Source: Malania oleifera | Taxonomy: Eukaryota; Streptophyta; Magnoliopsida; Santalales; Ximeniaceae | Reading direction: 5' to 3' | Length of the DNA stretch: 64,000 nt | Assembly: GCF_029873635.1 (NCBI RefSeq) | Contig: NC_080422.1 | Coordinates: 6,665,764 to 6,729,763 of the forward strand | Shown here: piece after piece, positions 37,401 through 48,861 of the stretch | Numbering within the stretch: position 1 is the first letter of the stretch | Layout: every line of letters begins with the position of its first letter | The notes under the pieces: model-generated | Seen by the model: only the letters and a program-made list of their open reading frames with translations | The model's database searches: none | What the model was told of the DNA's origin: nothing | Program-made: the position numbers and the translations under genes

Positions 37401-38987
37401 TTCCCTAGCCCCCTACCTCTCTCTCCTTCTCCCTTAGTATCCTTACCAACACCCTCACCCTCAGCCCCTTCCCCACCACCCCCTCCACCCATCTCTTCAC
37501 GACCCAAATGAATTGTCACACATCCCTCTTACTTTGATGATTATATTTGCCCTATTTTACCAAAGTCCTCCATGGCTTCACAAGTTTCAAGATGTCCCTC
37601 AAGTATAGTTCATTGTCTCTCCTTTTTTATCTTATCATCGTTTCTCTAATCAACATTTGACTTTTCTTTCTGTTATGTCCTAACATCCCAAACCCACCTC
37701 ATATTCTCAGGTCGTGCTATACTCCCATTGGCATGATGTCATGGCTTCTGAAATCCACGCCTTAGAAACCAATAATACATGGGTTCTTCAACCCCTTCCA
37801 CTTGGAAAAAAAACCAATTGGCTATAAATGAGTGTTCAAAACAAAACTTCGGACCAATGAGTCTATAGAACGACACAAAGCTCGCTTGGTGGCCAAGTGC
37901 TACACTTAGGTAGAAGGTTTGGATTATCATGACACTTTTGTTCCTGTTGCTAAACTTGTTACTATTAAATGTGTTCTTGCAGTGGCTGCAGCTCGGAATT
38001 GGCATCTCCTTCAATTGGACGCCAACAACACTTTTCTTCATGGTGACCTCGATGAGGAGGTTTATATGATCCCTCCACCGGGTTATTTACAAACAGGGGG
38101 AGACTCGTGTTTGTTGTCTTCAGAAATTCCTTTATGGCCTTAAGCAAGCCTCTCACAATTGATTCTCTAAATTATCTTCTATTTTACTTGTTGAGAGCTT
38201 CACCCAATCTTAGGTCAATCACTGTCTTTTTACCTGCTCTCGGGGTCAGTCGTTTACTCTCATACTTGTTTATGTTGATGACATTCTCATAGTAGGCAAT
38301 GATCTCTCTGATATTAGCACTTTCAAAGTCATGCTCGCTCAAAAATTCAAACTAAAGGATCTTGGAAAATTGAAATATTTCCTTGGTCTCGAAGTTGCTC
38401 GCTCTCCCAATGGCATATTTCTTAATCAACAAAAATATGCTCTTGACATCCTCACTGGTAGTGGTCATCTTGGTGCTCGTCCTACTCACTTTTTCATAGA
38501 ACAAAATCCGAAGCTCAATAATACTAATGGTGATCTTCTCTCCGAGCCAAGCTCATTTCGGTGACTCATTGGACGTTTGCTATATCTCACCATCAGTCGT
38601 CCCGACATTGTATTTCCAGTAAATATTCTCAGTCAATTTATGCACCAGCCCAAACAGCCACATTATGATGCTAATGTATGTGTTCTTCGATACATTAAGG
38701 CCTCTCTAGGACAAGACTTATTTTTTCCTACTGCCAACATTCTTCAAGTCTCAGCTTATTCTGATTCGGATTTGGCTAGTTGTCCCCTCACTCCCCACTT
38801 CACCACTAGTTTCTTCATTCAATTGGGTACTAGTCTAATTTCCTGGCGCATTAAGAAACAACTTACAGTGTCTCGTTCCTCCGCCGAAGCTGAGTACAGG
38901 GCGCTTGCTTCCACTACTTGTGAACTTACATGGTTCAAAACTCTTTTAAATGATCTTAGAGTACCACATTCCCAACCTATGCTCTTA
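34495..38987 (+). mobile_element. broken Ty1/copia retrotransposon (Ale/Retrofit-like)
   Basis: Parts in order: an LTR ending TTTAACA at 34784, the primer-binding site TGGTATCAGAGCTC directly after it, a long leader, then segments like the gag end and protease (about 35900-36365), integrase (about 36600-37300), reverse transcriptase (about 37740-38570) and RNase H (about 38577-38960). The domain order (integrase before reverse transcriptase) defines copia; the lineage is a guess from general likeness. It is a fossil, broken in many places, and no matching right-hand LTR is recognised, so it cannot be dated by LTR comparison. It lies within an older TRIM-like element. Confidence 0.8.
34524..34660 (+). 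mobile_element. SINE 3'-domain inside the copia LTR
   Basis: The segment from GTCGTGTCCACATTC through GACCTAGAGG to GCTGAAGTTCCTATG, followed by a TA-rich tail, matches the 3' part of the SINE at 39941-40357 (in opposite orientation there). It is either a 5'-truncated SINE copy that inserted in the LTR or the source of the SINE tail. A target duplication is not clear. Confidence 0.55.
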
Positions 38988-39390
38988 CAAGCCCACCCAT
39001 GGGCTCCTCTGGTCCTAACAAGTGGTATTAGAACCGACGGTTGGAGGACCAAGTGTGTCATCGAGGCCAATAAGGATCATCTAGGCCTAGGATGGATTCG
39101 AATAGGGTTAAGACATGAGAGGTAGGATTGGTTCGGAGGCACGTGGAATGCAATTTGAGGCACGTAAGGCGCCAGTGGTAAGACTCACTTGAGCAACTGT
39201 TGGGGAATTTGGCTTACTCTTATAAGGGAGACGGTTTCCATTCAAGGGGGAGCATAAAGTTGAGTGGATGATGGGTATTTATATACGTGATTGGACCCAA
39301 GACCCAATATGCTTAAACTTTTTGATCAAGTTGGTGTCCGCTCATGTATATCAAGCTCACTCATGAACTCCTCTGGTGCTAACATACTCT

Positions 39391-39929
39391 TTTTAAATTC
39401 AAATTCGAGATTTATAATACAAAATTTCGCATTTAGAACTTTAAACTATTGAGATGCCAACTTAAAACGCATTGGTATAAATGCAAGTAAGGTTAATAAA
39501 AGTGAAAAAAAAATGTGTCTAATGCATTTAATTGGGTGCCACCAAAGAAGAAAATTTCTATACATAATACAAAAAATTGCGACTTCATCAACCTTCATTG
39601 ATTTTTAATCAGGAAAATTTTTCAAGATTCAAAAAACACTTTTTGTACCATTATTGAAAAGCATTAGTACCAAAAAATATTTTTATAAAAATCAAACATG
39701 ACAACTTTAAATCCCTTTGGGCCCATTAATAATTTTTGACTTAAAAGTAATAGAATTTATGACTTTGTTTTAAAATTTTTTATTATTTATAAAAAATTAA
39801 ATATATTAAATTTTAATAAAAATGATTTAATTTCCCAATAAGTTTGTAAAAATTTTATATAAGGTGTTATTCTCCGATTAAATAAATTCACAGCTATAAA
39901 TCTTAAAATAGCCACCCTTAACTTTCAAA
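39391..39929. other. AT-rich intergenic stretch
   Basis: Nothing is recognised here apart from A/T runs. It separates the TRIM-like element from the SINE. Confidence 0.6.
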
Positions 39930-39940
39930 TGTTAAGAATC

Positions 39941-40357
39941 ATTTTTTTTTTTTTTATTACATAGGAACTTCAGCCACCAACGAGCCCTTCGGACCCCCGG
40001 ATGCAGTACCAAACTTACGAATCAGTATTCTCCGCCCCTAGGTCTCGCTGATCAAGATAAAGTTTGAATGTGGACACGACTTATGTGCATCAGTTGGATG
40101 TTTGGCCAACCTGACCCTCGGGACACATCTTCATTACTATCCACGGTTCTCACTGGCTTATAGAGAACTCTCACCATTCACGGTCCCCACTGGCTCACAG
40201 AGCGAACTTTCACCATTTGCGATCCCTACTGGCTCATAGAGTAAACTCTCACCATCCACAGGTACTGCTGGTTCCGTAAGTGCATCTACCTGAATTTGAA
40301 CCCTCGATACTCTTTCTTACTTGTTGATATTTTTCCACCACGCCATGCCCGTAGGGT
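39941..40357 (-). mobile_element. tRNA-type SINE with 11-bp target duplication
   Basis: On the minus strand the head carries an A-box-like TGGCGTGGTGG (about 40343-40333) and a clear B box GGTTCAAATTC (40302-40292). The tail ends GTTCCTATGTAAT plus a poly-A run (T run at 39942-39955). A perfect duplication TGTTAAGAATC flanks it, at 39930-39940 and 40358-40368. The body holds three tandem units of about 40 bp (variants of CACTGGCTCATAGAG, about 40139-40258). It is not the Au family; the family name is unknown to me. Confidence 0.82.
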
Positions 40358-41452
40358 TGTTAAGAATCTTAATTGGTCATTGTCCAAATCTATCAACCAT
40401 ATATAAGCCAACTCTTGTGGATATTTCGAAGAATGAATGATTTTAGAATCCGATTGAATCTAAGATCCGAATAGTTGGTTAAAATCCTTATACATGTTAA
40501 CTCACTCTCTAAAAAGCTGAGTTGTATTAAAAAAAAAAACTAGTTAAATCTATCAAGAATGCTAGTAATATGAGATGAATAATTTTTGAAAAAAAACTCA
40601 ATCTTGTAATAGAATTTTGTATTGCTTAGCAATGGATGTCGTTTAAGGTAAAGTTTTTTTTTTCTTCTAAAATATGGTTTAAAGAATGAGTTTTTTACCA
40701 AAATATTAAAAAAAATTAAAAAATACAAATATGAAGGAAATTGGGAAAATTTACACAAATGTACTCAATCGACTTTCCAAAAGTTAATTTGGGCTTTAAA
40801 AAAAAAAAAGTCAACTGCAATTCTTGACTACCAAAATAAAAATAAAAATAAAAATTGAGAACCGACTTTCCAAAAATCGTTTTGGGCTTTAAAATAAAAA
40901 AAAAAAAAAAGTCAGCCACAATTCTTGACTACCAAAAAAATAAATAAATAAAAATTAAGAACCGACTTTTCAAATATATATTATTTTTTAATTTTTAATA
41001 TTTAAATAAAAAGTTATAAATAAAAAATATATTTTTAAGTTTCATTTAATACAAAAATATTTTTTACATTTTATTTATTTTTCAAATGAATTAAAAAAAG
41101 TAAGTTAATTTTTTTAATTTCAAAAAATTACATAAAAATGAATACAATAACAAAAAATTTTGAAATAATTATTTTTGGGAATATTAAGACAAAAAATGAC
41201 ATTTTACTTCCTAATTACATAAAAATTTATTTAATATATAATTAAGAATGGAAAAATTATTTAACATATTATTTTATGTATATTTTATATAGGAAAATTT
41301 TAAAATTTAATATTTCTTACCTAACTAACTTTTCAAAAGTCGGTTTGGATTAAAACAAAAAAACAAAAAACTTGCACAAAAATCTAGGCACAAAAAACAA
41401 TTAGAATGAAATAATGGAATGGAAGAAAAATGTAATGAAATAAAAAAATTAT

Positions 41453-42064
41453 AACATGTGCTTCACGTGTTCTCCCATCACCGATGTATCAAACCTGTGC
41501 CGTCCGCGCACCGCAACTGGGTAAAAATTCTAGCATTCCTATATTCTAGTTTTCGGAGTAGAGTGGAGTGGGTGCTTTGCCTTGACCCAATTCACGAAAT
41601 CTCTCTTTTGGAATAAGTAGGTCATTTCCCGGTGCTTCCCTCGGTTGCCGCCGACCATTCTCTAGTGCTCGTCTCGCCCGATCCAGCCCGTGGTCAGGTC
41701 ACAGAACGTGCTCGTGTTAATGTTCGGGGTGGGAACCATAAGGGGGTTGTCGTTGGGTTTGATCCGTTCACAGAGATATGAATCGGATAGGTTAGTGGGT
41801 ACGACGTAGTTTTGGACCTGCCTGTTCTAGGGGTCGAGTTTGATGTAGAGGATGAAAGGTTTGTTGCCCGGGAGGATGGTTTCAAATCCAGACCAACACT
41901 CATTTATGTCGAAGGGCTTGGACGGGTAGATGGTCGGGTCAAGGGCGACCCAGTTGATGAGGTCCTTGGAGATGGAGTGAGCCCAAACGATGTTGCCTCA
42001 CACAGCTCCCTTCGAACTGTACTGGTAGAAGAGATGATAGATTCCATTGTAGTACATTGGTCTA
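41453..42064 (-). pseudogene. cell-wall invertase (GH32 beta-fructofuranosidase) gene fragment
   Basis: One minus-strand frame of about 203 codons reads like the start of the large third exon of plant cell-wall invertases: [79 protein letters not shown] and DTSVMGEHVKHML. Five in-frame stops interrupt it, at positions where the family has W (in AVWGN, HWRM and MWEC), K (in DPKN) and P (in ECPDF). Hence the catalytic WECPDF motif is destroyed and FRDPTT has become FCDLTT. No frameshift was seen. Directly upstream is a pyrimidine-rich stretch ending CAAATAG, like the genuine intron acceptor before this exon, so capture was at DNA level. Both flanks pass into the inverted arms of the transposon. 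Confidence 0.85.
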
Positions 42065-42479
42065 TTTGGTTTGAAAGAAAAGTAGAATAATGGGGAAATG
42101 AAAAATTAATTAAAATTAGAGACAAATTTTCAATTTTGGGAAAAAAAATGGAAGTTAGTTTTTTTAAATAATTTTTTTTATGTAATTAGGAAGTAAGATG
42201 TCCGTTTTGTCTTATTATTCACAAAAGTAAATTATTTCAATTTTTTTGTTATTGTATTCATTTTTATATAATATTTTGAAATTAAAAAATTAATTTACTT
42301 TTTTTAATTCATTTGAAAAATAAATAAAAAGTAGAAAATATTTTTTATATTAAATGACACTTAAAAATAATTTTTAGTTACAAATTTTTATTTAAATCTT
42401 AAAATTTGAAAAATAATATATATTTTATTATTATTTAAATTAAAAATAATATATATTTTATTATTTGATTTAGGGTGGG

Positions 42480-44237
42480 GGTTTGGATTTTTTTTTTTGG
42501 GGGGGGGGGGTGACTTTTTATTTTTATTTTTTATTTTGACAGTCAAGAATTGCGGTTGACTTTTTTTTTTAAATCCCAAAAAGTCGGTTTGATACATTTG
42601 TGTAAATTTTCTCAATTTTCTTCATATTTGTGTTTTTTTTTTATTTTTTTAATATTTTGGTAAAAAACTCTTGGTTTTTGGGGGGTGACTTTTGAAAAGT
42701 CGATTCTCAATTTTTATTTTTATTTTTTATTTTGACAGTCAAGAATTGCGGCTGACTTTTTTTTTAAAATTTTAAAGCTCAAACAGGCTTTTGGAAAGTC
42801 GGTTCTTAATTTTTTTTTTATTTTTTATTTTGGCAGTCAAGAATTACAGCTGACTTTTTTTTTTTTTTAAGCCCAAACCGACTTTTGGAAAGTCGGTTGG
42901 GTACATTTGTGTAAATTTTCTCAATTTCCTTCATATTTTTGTTTTTTGATTTTTTTAATATTTTGGTAAAAAACTCCAAGAATTGCAGCTGACTTTTTTT
43001 TTTTTTTAAAGCCTAAAAAGTTGGTTTGGTACATTTGTGAAAATTTTCTCAATTTCCTTCATATTTATGTTTTTTGATTTTTTTTTAATATTTTGTTAAA
43101 AAACTCTTGGTTTTTGGGGGGTGACTTTTGAAAAATCGGTTCTCAATTTTTTATTTTGACAGTCAAGAATTGCGGCTAACTTTTTTTTCTTTTTTTTTTT
43201 AATTTTAAAACCCAAACGAACTTTTGGAAAGTCGATTCTCAATTTTTATTTTTTTATTTTGACAATCAAGAATTGAGGCTGATTTTTTTTTTTAAAGTCC
43301 AAACCGACTTTTGGAAAGTCAGTTTGGTACATTTGTGTAAATTTTCTCAATTTCCTTCATATTTTCGTTTTTTAATTTTTTTTTTTAATATTTTGGTAAA
43401 AAACACCAAGAATTGTTGCTGACTTTTTTTTTTTTAAAGCCCAAAAAGTCTGTTTGGTACATTTGTGTAAATTATTTCAATTTCCTTCATATTTGTGTTT
43501 TTTTGATTTTTTTTAATATTTTGATAAAAAATTCTTGGTTTTTGGGGGGTGACTTTTGAAAAGTCGGTTCTCAATTTTTTTTTATTTTTTATTTTGACAA
43601 TAAGATTTGCGGTTGACTTTATTTTTTTTTTTTTTAAATTTTAAAACCCAACCGACTTTTGAAAAGTCGTTTCTCAAATTTTTTTTTTTTAAATCCAAAC
43701 CGACTTTTGGAAATTCGGTTTGGGTACATTTGTGTAAATTTTCTCAATTTCCTTCATATTTTTGTTTTTTGATTTTTTTTTAATATTTTGGTAAAAACCT
43801 CCAAAAATTGCTGCTGACTTTTTTTTTAAAGCCCAAAAAGTCGGTTTGATACATTTGTGTAAATTTTCTCAATTTCCTTCATATTTGTGTTTTTTGATTT
43901 TTTTTTTAATATTTTGGTAAAAAACTCTTGGTTTTTGGGGGGTGACTTTTGAAAAGTTGGTTCTCAATTTTATTTTATTTTTTTATTTTGATAGTTAAGA
44001 ATTGCGCTGACTTTTTTTTTTTTTTTTAAATTTTAAAGCCCAAACCGACTTTTGGAAAGTTGATTCTCAATTTTTATTTTTTTTATTTTAATAGTCAAGA
44101 ATTGCGGCTAACTTTTTTTTTTTTTTTTAAAGCCCCAACCGACTTTTGGAAAGTCGGTTGGGTACATTTGTGTAAATTTTCTCAATTTTCTTTATATTTT
44201 TGTTTTTTGATTTTTTTAATATTTTAATAAAAAACTC
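42480..44237. repeat. degenerate tandem array forming the right TIR arm
   Basis: The array repeats a module containing CCGACTTTTGGAAAGTCGG, GTACATTTGTGTAAATTTTC, AATTTCCTTCATATTT, TTGGTTTTTGGGGGGTGAC and GACAGTCAAGAATTGCGGC, in variable order and completeness, over about 1.75 kb. Each module contains small self-complementary stretches (CGACTTTTGGAAAGTCG). The left arm has only about one and a half modules. It includes a G run at about 42501-42510. Confidence 0.8.
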
Positions 44238-44871
44238 TTTAAAAAAAAATTGCTATACAATATTCATTTTACTTCGTTAAAATTGCTTAGAAGCACTAGC
44301 TTACATTCTTTTGCAACTTGTATTAAACCATCAATCAATTGGAGAAAGGATTAGGACTCTCGGTATCTATTATGTCAGAAAAAATCAAATAGATCTTCTA
44401 AGGTAAATGTATGTTGTTCTTCCGAACCTTTTAAAAAACGCTTGTAACTTATGGTAAAAAATGTTACTCTCACTACTTGTGTAATGTTTGTAATAATAAT
44501 GGTGAAAAACACCTTAACCTTGTAAAGGTCAACATTACCTCTTAAACAATTAGAGACTATCAATCTATTATGACCACATAGAGTTTTTTAATGTAAATAA
44601 TCTTGCTATTCATCATAGGCAAGACAAAGTAACGAGTAGGACACTTAGGGCCAAAAGCTCTTCTCTTCATCTCTCCTTTTCTTATGTCAGCCTATAATGC
44701 TATGAGTATGTGATGATCAGTATTTTCCTAATACTAAACATTAAAATGTCATCAAAAGAGCCTTTGAAATATTTGCATGAGCAATGTTTAGGAGTACTTT
44801 TCAAACCAATTAAGTTCCAACATAGGATTATCTTTACTTGTTCATTTCTATAAAACTACATTAAAAAAAGG
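44238..44871. other. intergenic stretch, nothing recognised
   Basis: AT-rich DNA without a recognisable gene or element, lying between the long-TIR element and the next TRIM-like copy. Confidence 0.6.
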
Positions 44872-45385
44872 TGTTAGCACCGGAGGAGCCCATGGGTGGA
44901 CTTGATACACATGGGTGAACACCAACTTGACACAAAAGGTTAAGCCTATTGGGTCTTGAGTCCAATCAAGTATATAAGCACCCATCATCCACTCAAATTT
45001 CTGCTCCCCCTTAAATGAAAACTGTCTCTCTTATGGTAGTAAGCTCAATTACCTAACAGTTGCTCAAGTGGGCCTTACCACTAGCGCCTTACGTGCCTTA
45101 GATTGCATTCCACGTGCCTCCAAACCAATCTTACCTCTCACGTCTTAACCCTATTCGGATCCATCCCAGGCCTAGATGATCCTTATTGACCTCAGTCACA
45201 TACTTGATCCTCCAACCGTCGGCTCTAATACCACTTGTTAGCACCGCAGGAGTCCAAAGGTATGCTTGATACACATGGGTGAACACCAGCTTGACCCAAA
45301 GTTTAAACCTATTGGGTCTTGGGCTATACCATGTATATAAGCATCTATCAAACATTCACTTTTTTCAATGTGGAACAAACTCACA
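44872..45385 (-). mobile_element. TRIM/LARD-like element, uninterrupted copy
   Basis: On the minus strand a terminal repeat (45385-45236) ends GGTGCTAACA. It is followed at once by GTGGTATTAGAGCCGACGG (tRNA-Met primer-binding motif), a roughly 230-bp non-coding interior, the purine tract AAGGGGGAGCA, and a second terminal repeat ending GGTGCTAACA at 44872. The second repeat begins only at TTTGAGTGG and lacks the first 25 or so bases of the first. The same asymmetry is seen in the copy at 34378-39390. Confidence 0.7.
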
Positions 45386-47186
45386 AGTGGAATTCTGAAC
45401 AAAGTAAAAGTGGATAAGTGATGAAATATGAGTTTTCCCCCATTATGAAGTTCAAGGGAGTGTATGCTTTCCATAGACAAATAAATAAATAAATAAAAGT
45501 CCTCGATTTGCATGGTTTATTGTTATTATATTTCTTATTATTTAAAAAATAAATAATTGTGAATAAATTTTAAAAATTTTAAAATGAGGATTAATTTATT
45601 AATTTTTAATTTTGTATTGCTAAGTACTTTCTAATGTAAAACACCAATTAGCATTACAAAGTCACTTGTCTTTTAAGGTAGTCAAATTGGGAAGTCTTTT
45701 TAGAAGATATCTTAGACTCTAGTTAAATTTTGAGACTTATATATTAGAGGTTTTTAGTTCAAATCATGAAATGGGTAAGAAAGGCTATGAAATAAGAGAT
45801 GAGGTATTATTTATGTGCACTTAATTGCTCGTCGCAATGTCCCAGATAAGGGTCCGAAATGACGAAAAATAATAATTTTAAAAATTTGATGGAGTCCACA
45901 CTAACCTGTTATTTACCTAGGTGCAATTAGTTTGTCTAATTACTACTCATTTATTGGTATTCTAGTATAATCTTAGGTTAAAAAACCAGTAGTCTCGGCC
46001 TGCTTTTATCATAATTGGGATAAGAAGTTCAGTTATGAAAGGGGAAGTACTAGCACCCTTTATGCACCCATTGTACGAATGGTACTTAATTAATTATGAA
46101 TTATCCATAAATTGAATCTAATTATCTTTGATTAACTCCTTTAAAATAAAAATAAATAAATAAAAATTTAAAAGAAAAATGAAAACTACAGTGCGATTTA
46201 TGAATGTCTAATAAGACCTCAAATGAGGGTATCTTGTTAGATAAACCCCCCCCCCCCCTTTTTAGAACTAATATAGGTGAAGTCTGAAATACCTCTTTAC
46301 CTTTTGTTAAATCATTGGATTGAACACACACACAAAAATCAAGTAAAATCATCAAAATTTAAGCAAAATCATCTTTAAAAACACTCCTAGATTTTTTCTC
46401 AAAATTTTTTGAAAATTTTCAACATTTTTCAAAAAATTTCTAGGATTTTTAAAGGCTTTCCCCCTTTTTTTGTATTTTTATTTTTATATTTTTTTAATTC
46501 AAGTCAAAATAACTCAAATATTTTTCCTAATTTTTTTTTTCATTTTTATTATTTTTTTCCAATTTTCAAAAATTAAAAATTAAAAATTAAATGAATAATA
46601 TAAGCCAGTAGTTCGGAAAAAATAGACCAGTTAAACTGGTCTGAACAAGGTTCAACCGATTGGGTTTAGCGGGCTTTGGGTTGTGATTGATTATGGGCTA
46701 AGTCTATTGGGCTAACTAACATGGGTAAGTAGTCAATGGACCCAAGTCCAACTTAGACCTGGGTCTTGGGCTTTTCAATAAGTCATGGATTATGAGTCAA
46801 CGGGTTGGATCCATATATGGATCAGATCCGGGTTTACAGGTTGGGTTCGAATCCTAACCTTAATACTACATCTAAATTACGAAATTTCAAATTTGTATAA
46901 TTCAAAACAAAATTAAGAAAAAAAAATTAAAAAAGAAAAACCAACCTTAATCTTTAACTCCTCCGGTCTTCAGATCCAATATTAGTCTTGGTCCTTTTCT
47001 TTCTTGTTCCTCGAACTGATAACTCCTACTACTTCCCTGATTCTCTAAATCCTCACCTTGAAATTCTTTCAAGCCTTCCTGAATTCTTTCTATAGATCCA
47101 CACTCCTTTAATGCTTTAGTAATTCAGACTCTTAGCATACTCTGAATTAACTCTTAAAACTCTTGATTTTCCTCACAACTGTTTGT
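45386..47186. other. AT-rich intergenic region
   Basis: No gene is recognised. It contains an 11-base C run near 46248-46258, long A/T runs at 46380-46600, and a GGGTTGGATCC/GGTTGGGTTCGAATCC-rich stretch at 46600-46860 that resembles repeat ends rather than a tRNA. The first roughly 110 bp resemble the flank of the other TRIM-like copy, so that element may extend into this region. Confidence 0.55.
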
Positions 47187-48589
47187 GTTTGTGTTAATCT
47201 TATAGGTCATACCTGATTTTGATAATGACAAATACTCTTGGTATTTGGTGAGTTCGAGTTTGTGTGCAGGTATATAATTAGCAGATCAACTAATGACACA
47301 TGAAGACTCAAAGTCTAAAGACCTCGAAGACTTCTTTTGTTGTAATTAATATTTTCTCTATTCGGGTCTGTAATAGTAAATAGGATATCGTTCTGTAATA
47401 ATATCTGCATGTAATACATGTAAGTTTTATAATCTCAAAATGACTACAGAATGACCATAGGGGCTCAATGACCTTAAGGCACCCTTCAGTCGACCGATGC
47501 CGGATTTTTGAGACTATCTCAAAACGGCCCTTGAAAAGACCTTAGTGAGACTCTAGGCCCCAACACTCACACATATATCATATAATATACTGGAGTGTTA
47601 AGTTTGTGCTTTAAATTGAACAATTATCAGGAATTTGGGAGAGCTCAGGCGACCAAACCCCTGGAGTTCAAAACTCCTTGGGCGCCCGAACTGTTGAAAA
47701 GTCAACAGTTGACTTGGGCTCTCGGGCGACCAAACCTTTTTGTGCATACTAGCCTTGGGCGCCTGAACCCTTCGAAAGGGACATTCCACCAACTTGGGCT
47801 ATTGAGCGGTTTAGTTCAAAAGTGCCCCAGGCGACCAAACACACGAGTTCAGGCTACCGAATCTATGACTGAGCACTCGAATTTACGAAAAAATGTTTCT
47901 GACTTTGTTTCAGGATACCGAACTAAAACTCGAGCTGTCGAACCCATTTAAGGACCTTTATTTACTATGTATGTTCGGGCGACCGAACTTCGGTTCAGCC
48001 ACTCGAACCTTGTCGGGTTAAAACTATTTTAACTGAGGTAAACACAGGTTAATTTGGGTTAATATTTCCTAAGCATTTTGGACTTTTCTAAGAATACCCA
48101 ATAGGTCCTAAACAGTTATATTTTTGCCTTGGTCTATAAATATGAGTTCATTTGTGAGGATTAAGTGGAGATTAAGAAAAATCATTAGCCAAAATTCTCT
48201 CAAACCCAAAATCCCATTTTGCTTATAATACTTCCAAACACTTTCATACTTTCATTCCATTGATTAATCTTAGCTTTGTGAGAATTCTTGCTTGGGTTAC
48301 TGCTTAGTATTATTGCTCATACTCCCATTACTTTGCTTGGTTGATTGGTATTGATTTTGGGGAGTTAAGCAAGGTTTTCCCACCGATTTTATTTGATAAA
48401 TCTCATGTTGGGAAAAACCTAGTAGCTTAAAGATCTTTGCATTATCATTGCAAAGATTCCTATAGCTTAATTTTGGTGTGCAAAATATTTTTTTCATAAG
48501 CTAAAATATTTTCTATTGTAACCCGGAAAATAATAGAATTTAAATAAAGAGGGAGAGAAAATAGAAACAGAAACAGAAGGAGGTCGTAG

Positions 48590-48812
48590 ACTTCGTCGAC
48601 AACATTGCATTTTGGAAAATAAAAATAATTTTAGGAAATTGCCCAACTTCGTCGACGAACACAGGGTTTTGTCGATGAAGGTCTTTAGAATTTCGTTGAT
48701 GAACACAGGGCTTCGTCAACGAAAAAATACCGAGAGACTGATTTCGGGCCTCTGAATTTCGTCGACGAATACAAGGCTTCGTCGACGAGGTGACGTGTCT
48801 CGTCAACGAATC
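48590..48812. promoter_or_regulatory. cluster of GTCGAC-core palindromes upstream of an LTR TATA box
   Basis: Eight variants of TTCGTCGACGAA lie in about 220 bp, several perfect palindromes. Three successive pairs are joined by an ACACAGGG- or ACAAGG-like spacer with a centre-to-centre distance of 20 bp, and the last pair by 21 bp. The cluster ends 8-9 bp before the TATA box. That these are binding sites is inference. Confidence 0.7.
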
Positions 48813-48817
48813 TGGTC

Positions 48818-48826
48818 CTATATAAG
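48818..48826 (+). promoter_or_regulatory. TATA box of the LTR
   Basis: CTATATAAG lies directly after the palindrome cluster and about 36 bp before the CT tract, a usual geometry for a plant LTR promoter. Confidence 0.6.
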
Positions 48827-48859
48827 TAGGGAAAACCGGATTTTATCACATTTTTACCG

Positions 48860-48861
<2 letters not shown>

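Larger units (their letters stand above)
34378..39390 (+). mobile_element. TRIM/LARD-like element split by a copia insertion
   Basis: The left part (34378-34494) and the right part (about 38985-39390) match successive parts of the uninterrupted copy at 44872-45385. The right part carries a primer-binding motif GTGGTATTAGAACCGACGG directly after CCTAACA, then a purine tract AAGGGGGAGCA, then a second copy of TTGAGTGGATGATGGGT, and ends GGTGCTAACA. The copia element at 34495-38987 sits inside the left terminal repeat and is therefore younger than this host. It has no coding capacity of its own. Confidence 0.65.
40688..44237. mobile_element. long-TIR DNA element carrying a host gene fragment (Pack-MULE-like)
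   Basis: The outer ends are inverted copies (GAGTTTTTTACCAAAATATT on the left, its complement on the right ending AAAAAACTC). Inverted similarity continues inward through the AAGGAAATTG, ACACAAATGTAC, CCGACTTTCCAAAA and CTTCCTAATTACATAAAA blocks, to about 41275 on the left and from about 42160 on the right. Imperfect 9-10 bp direct repeats (TTTAAAGAAT and TTTAAAAAAA) abut the ends, as expected for Mutator-like elements. The right arm is expanded by tandem repetition. The centre holds a cell-wall invertase fragment. No transposase is seen, so it is non-autonomous. A foldback element of another class is possible. Confidence 0.65.

Noticed and set aside
41812-42090. Plus-strand open frame over the invertase fragment
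   Set aside because: The opposite strand gives strong GH32 similarity, and this frame is its antisense.
46830-46862. GGGTTCGAATCC resembling a tRNA B box
   Set aside because: No A box at the right distance and no cloverleaf could be formed. It lies in a GGGTT-rich repeat-like stretch.
48590-48812. Regularly spaced palindromic repeats considered as a CRISPR-like array
   Set aside because: Plant nuclear context, variable repeats of only about 12 bp, spacers of about 8 bp, and a location inside an LTR promoter rule it out.
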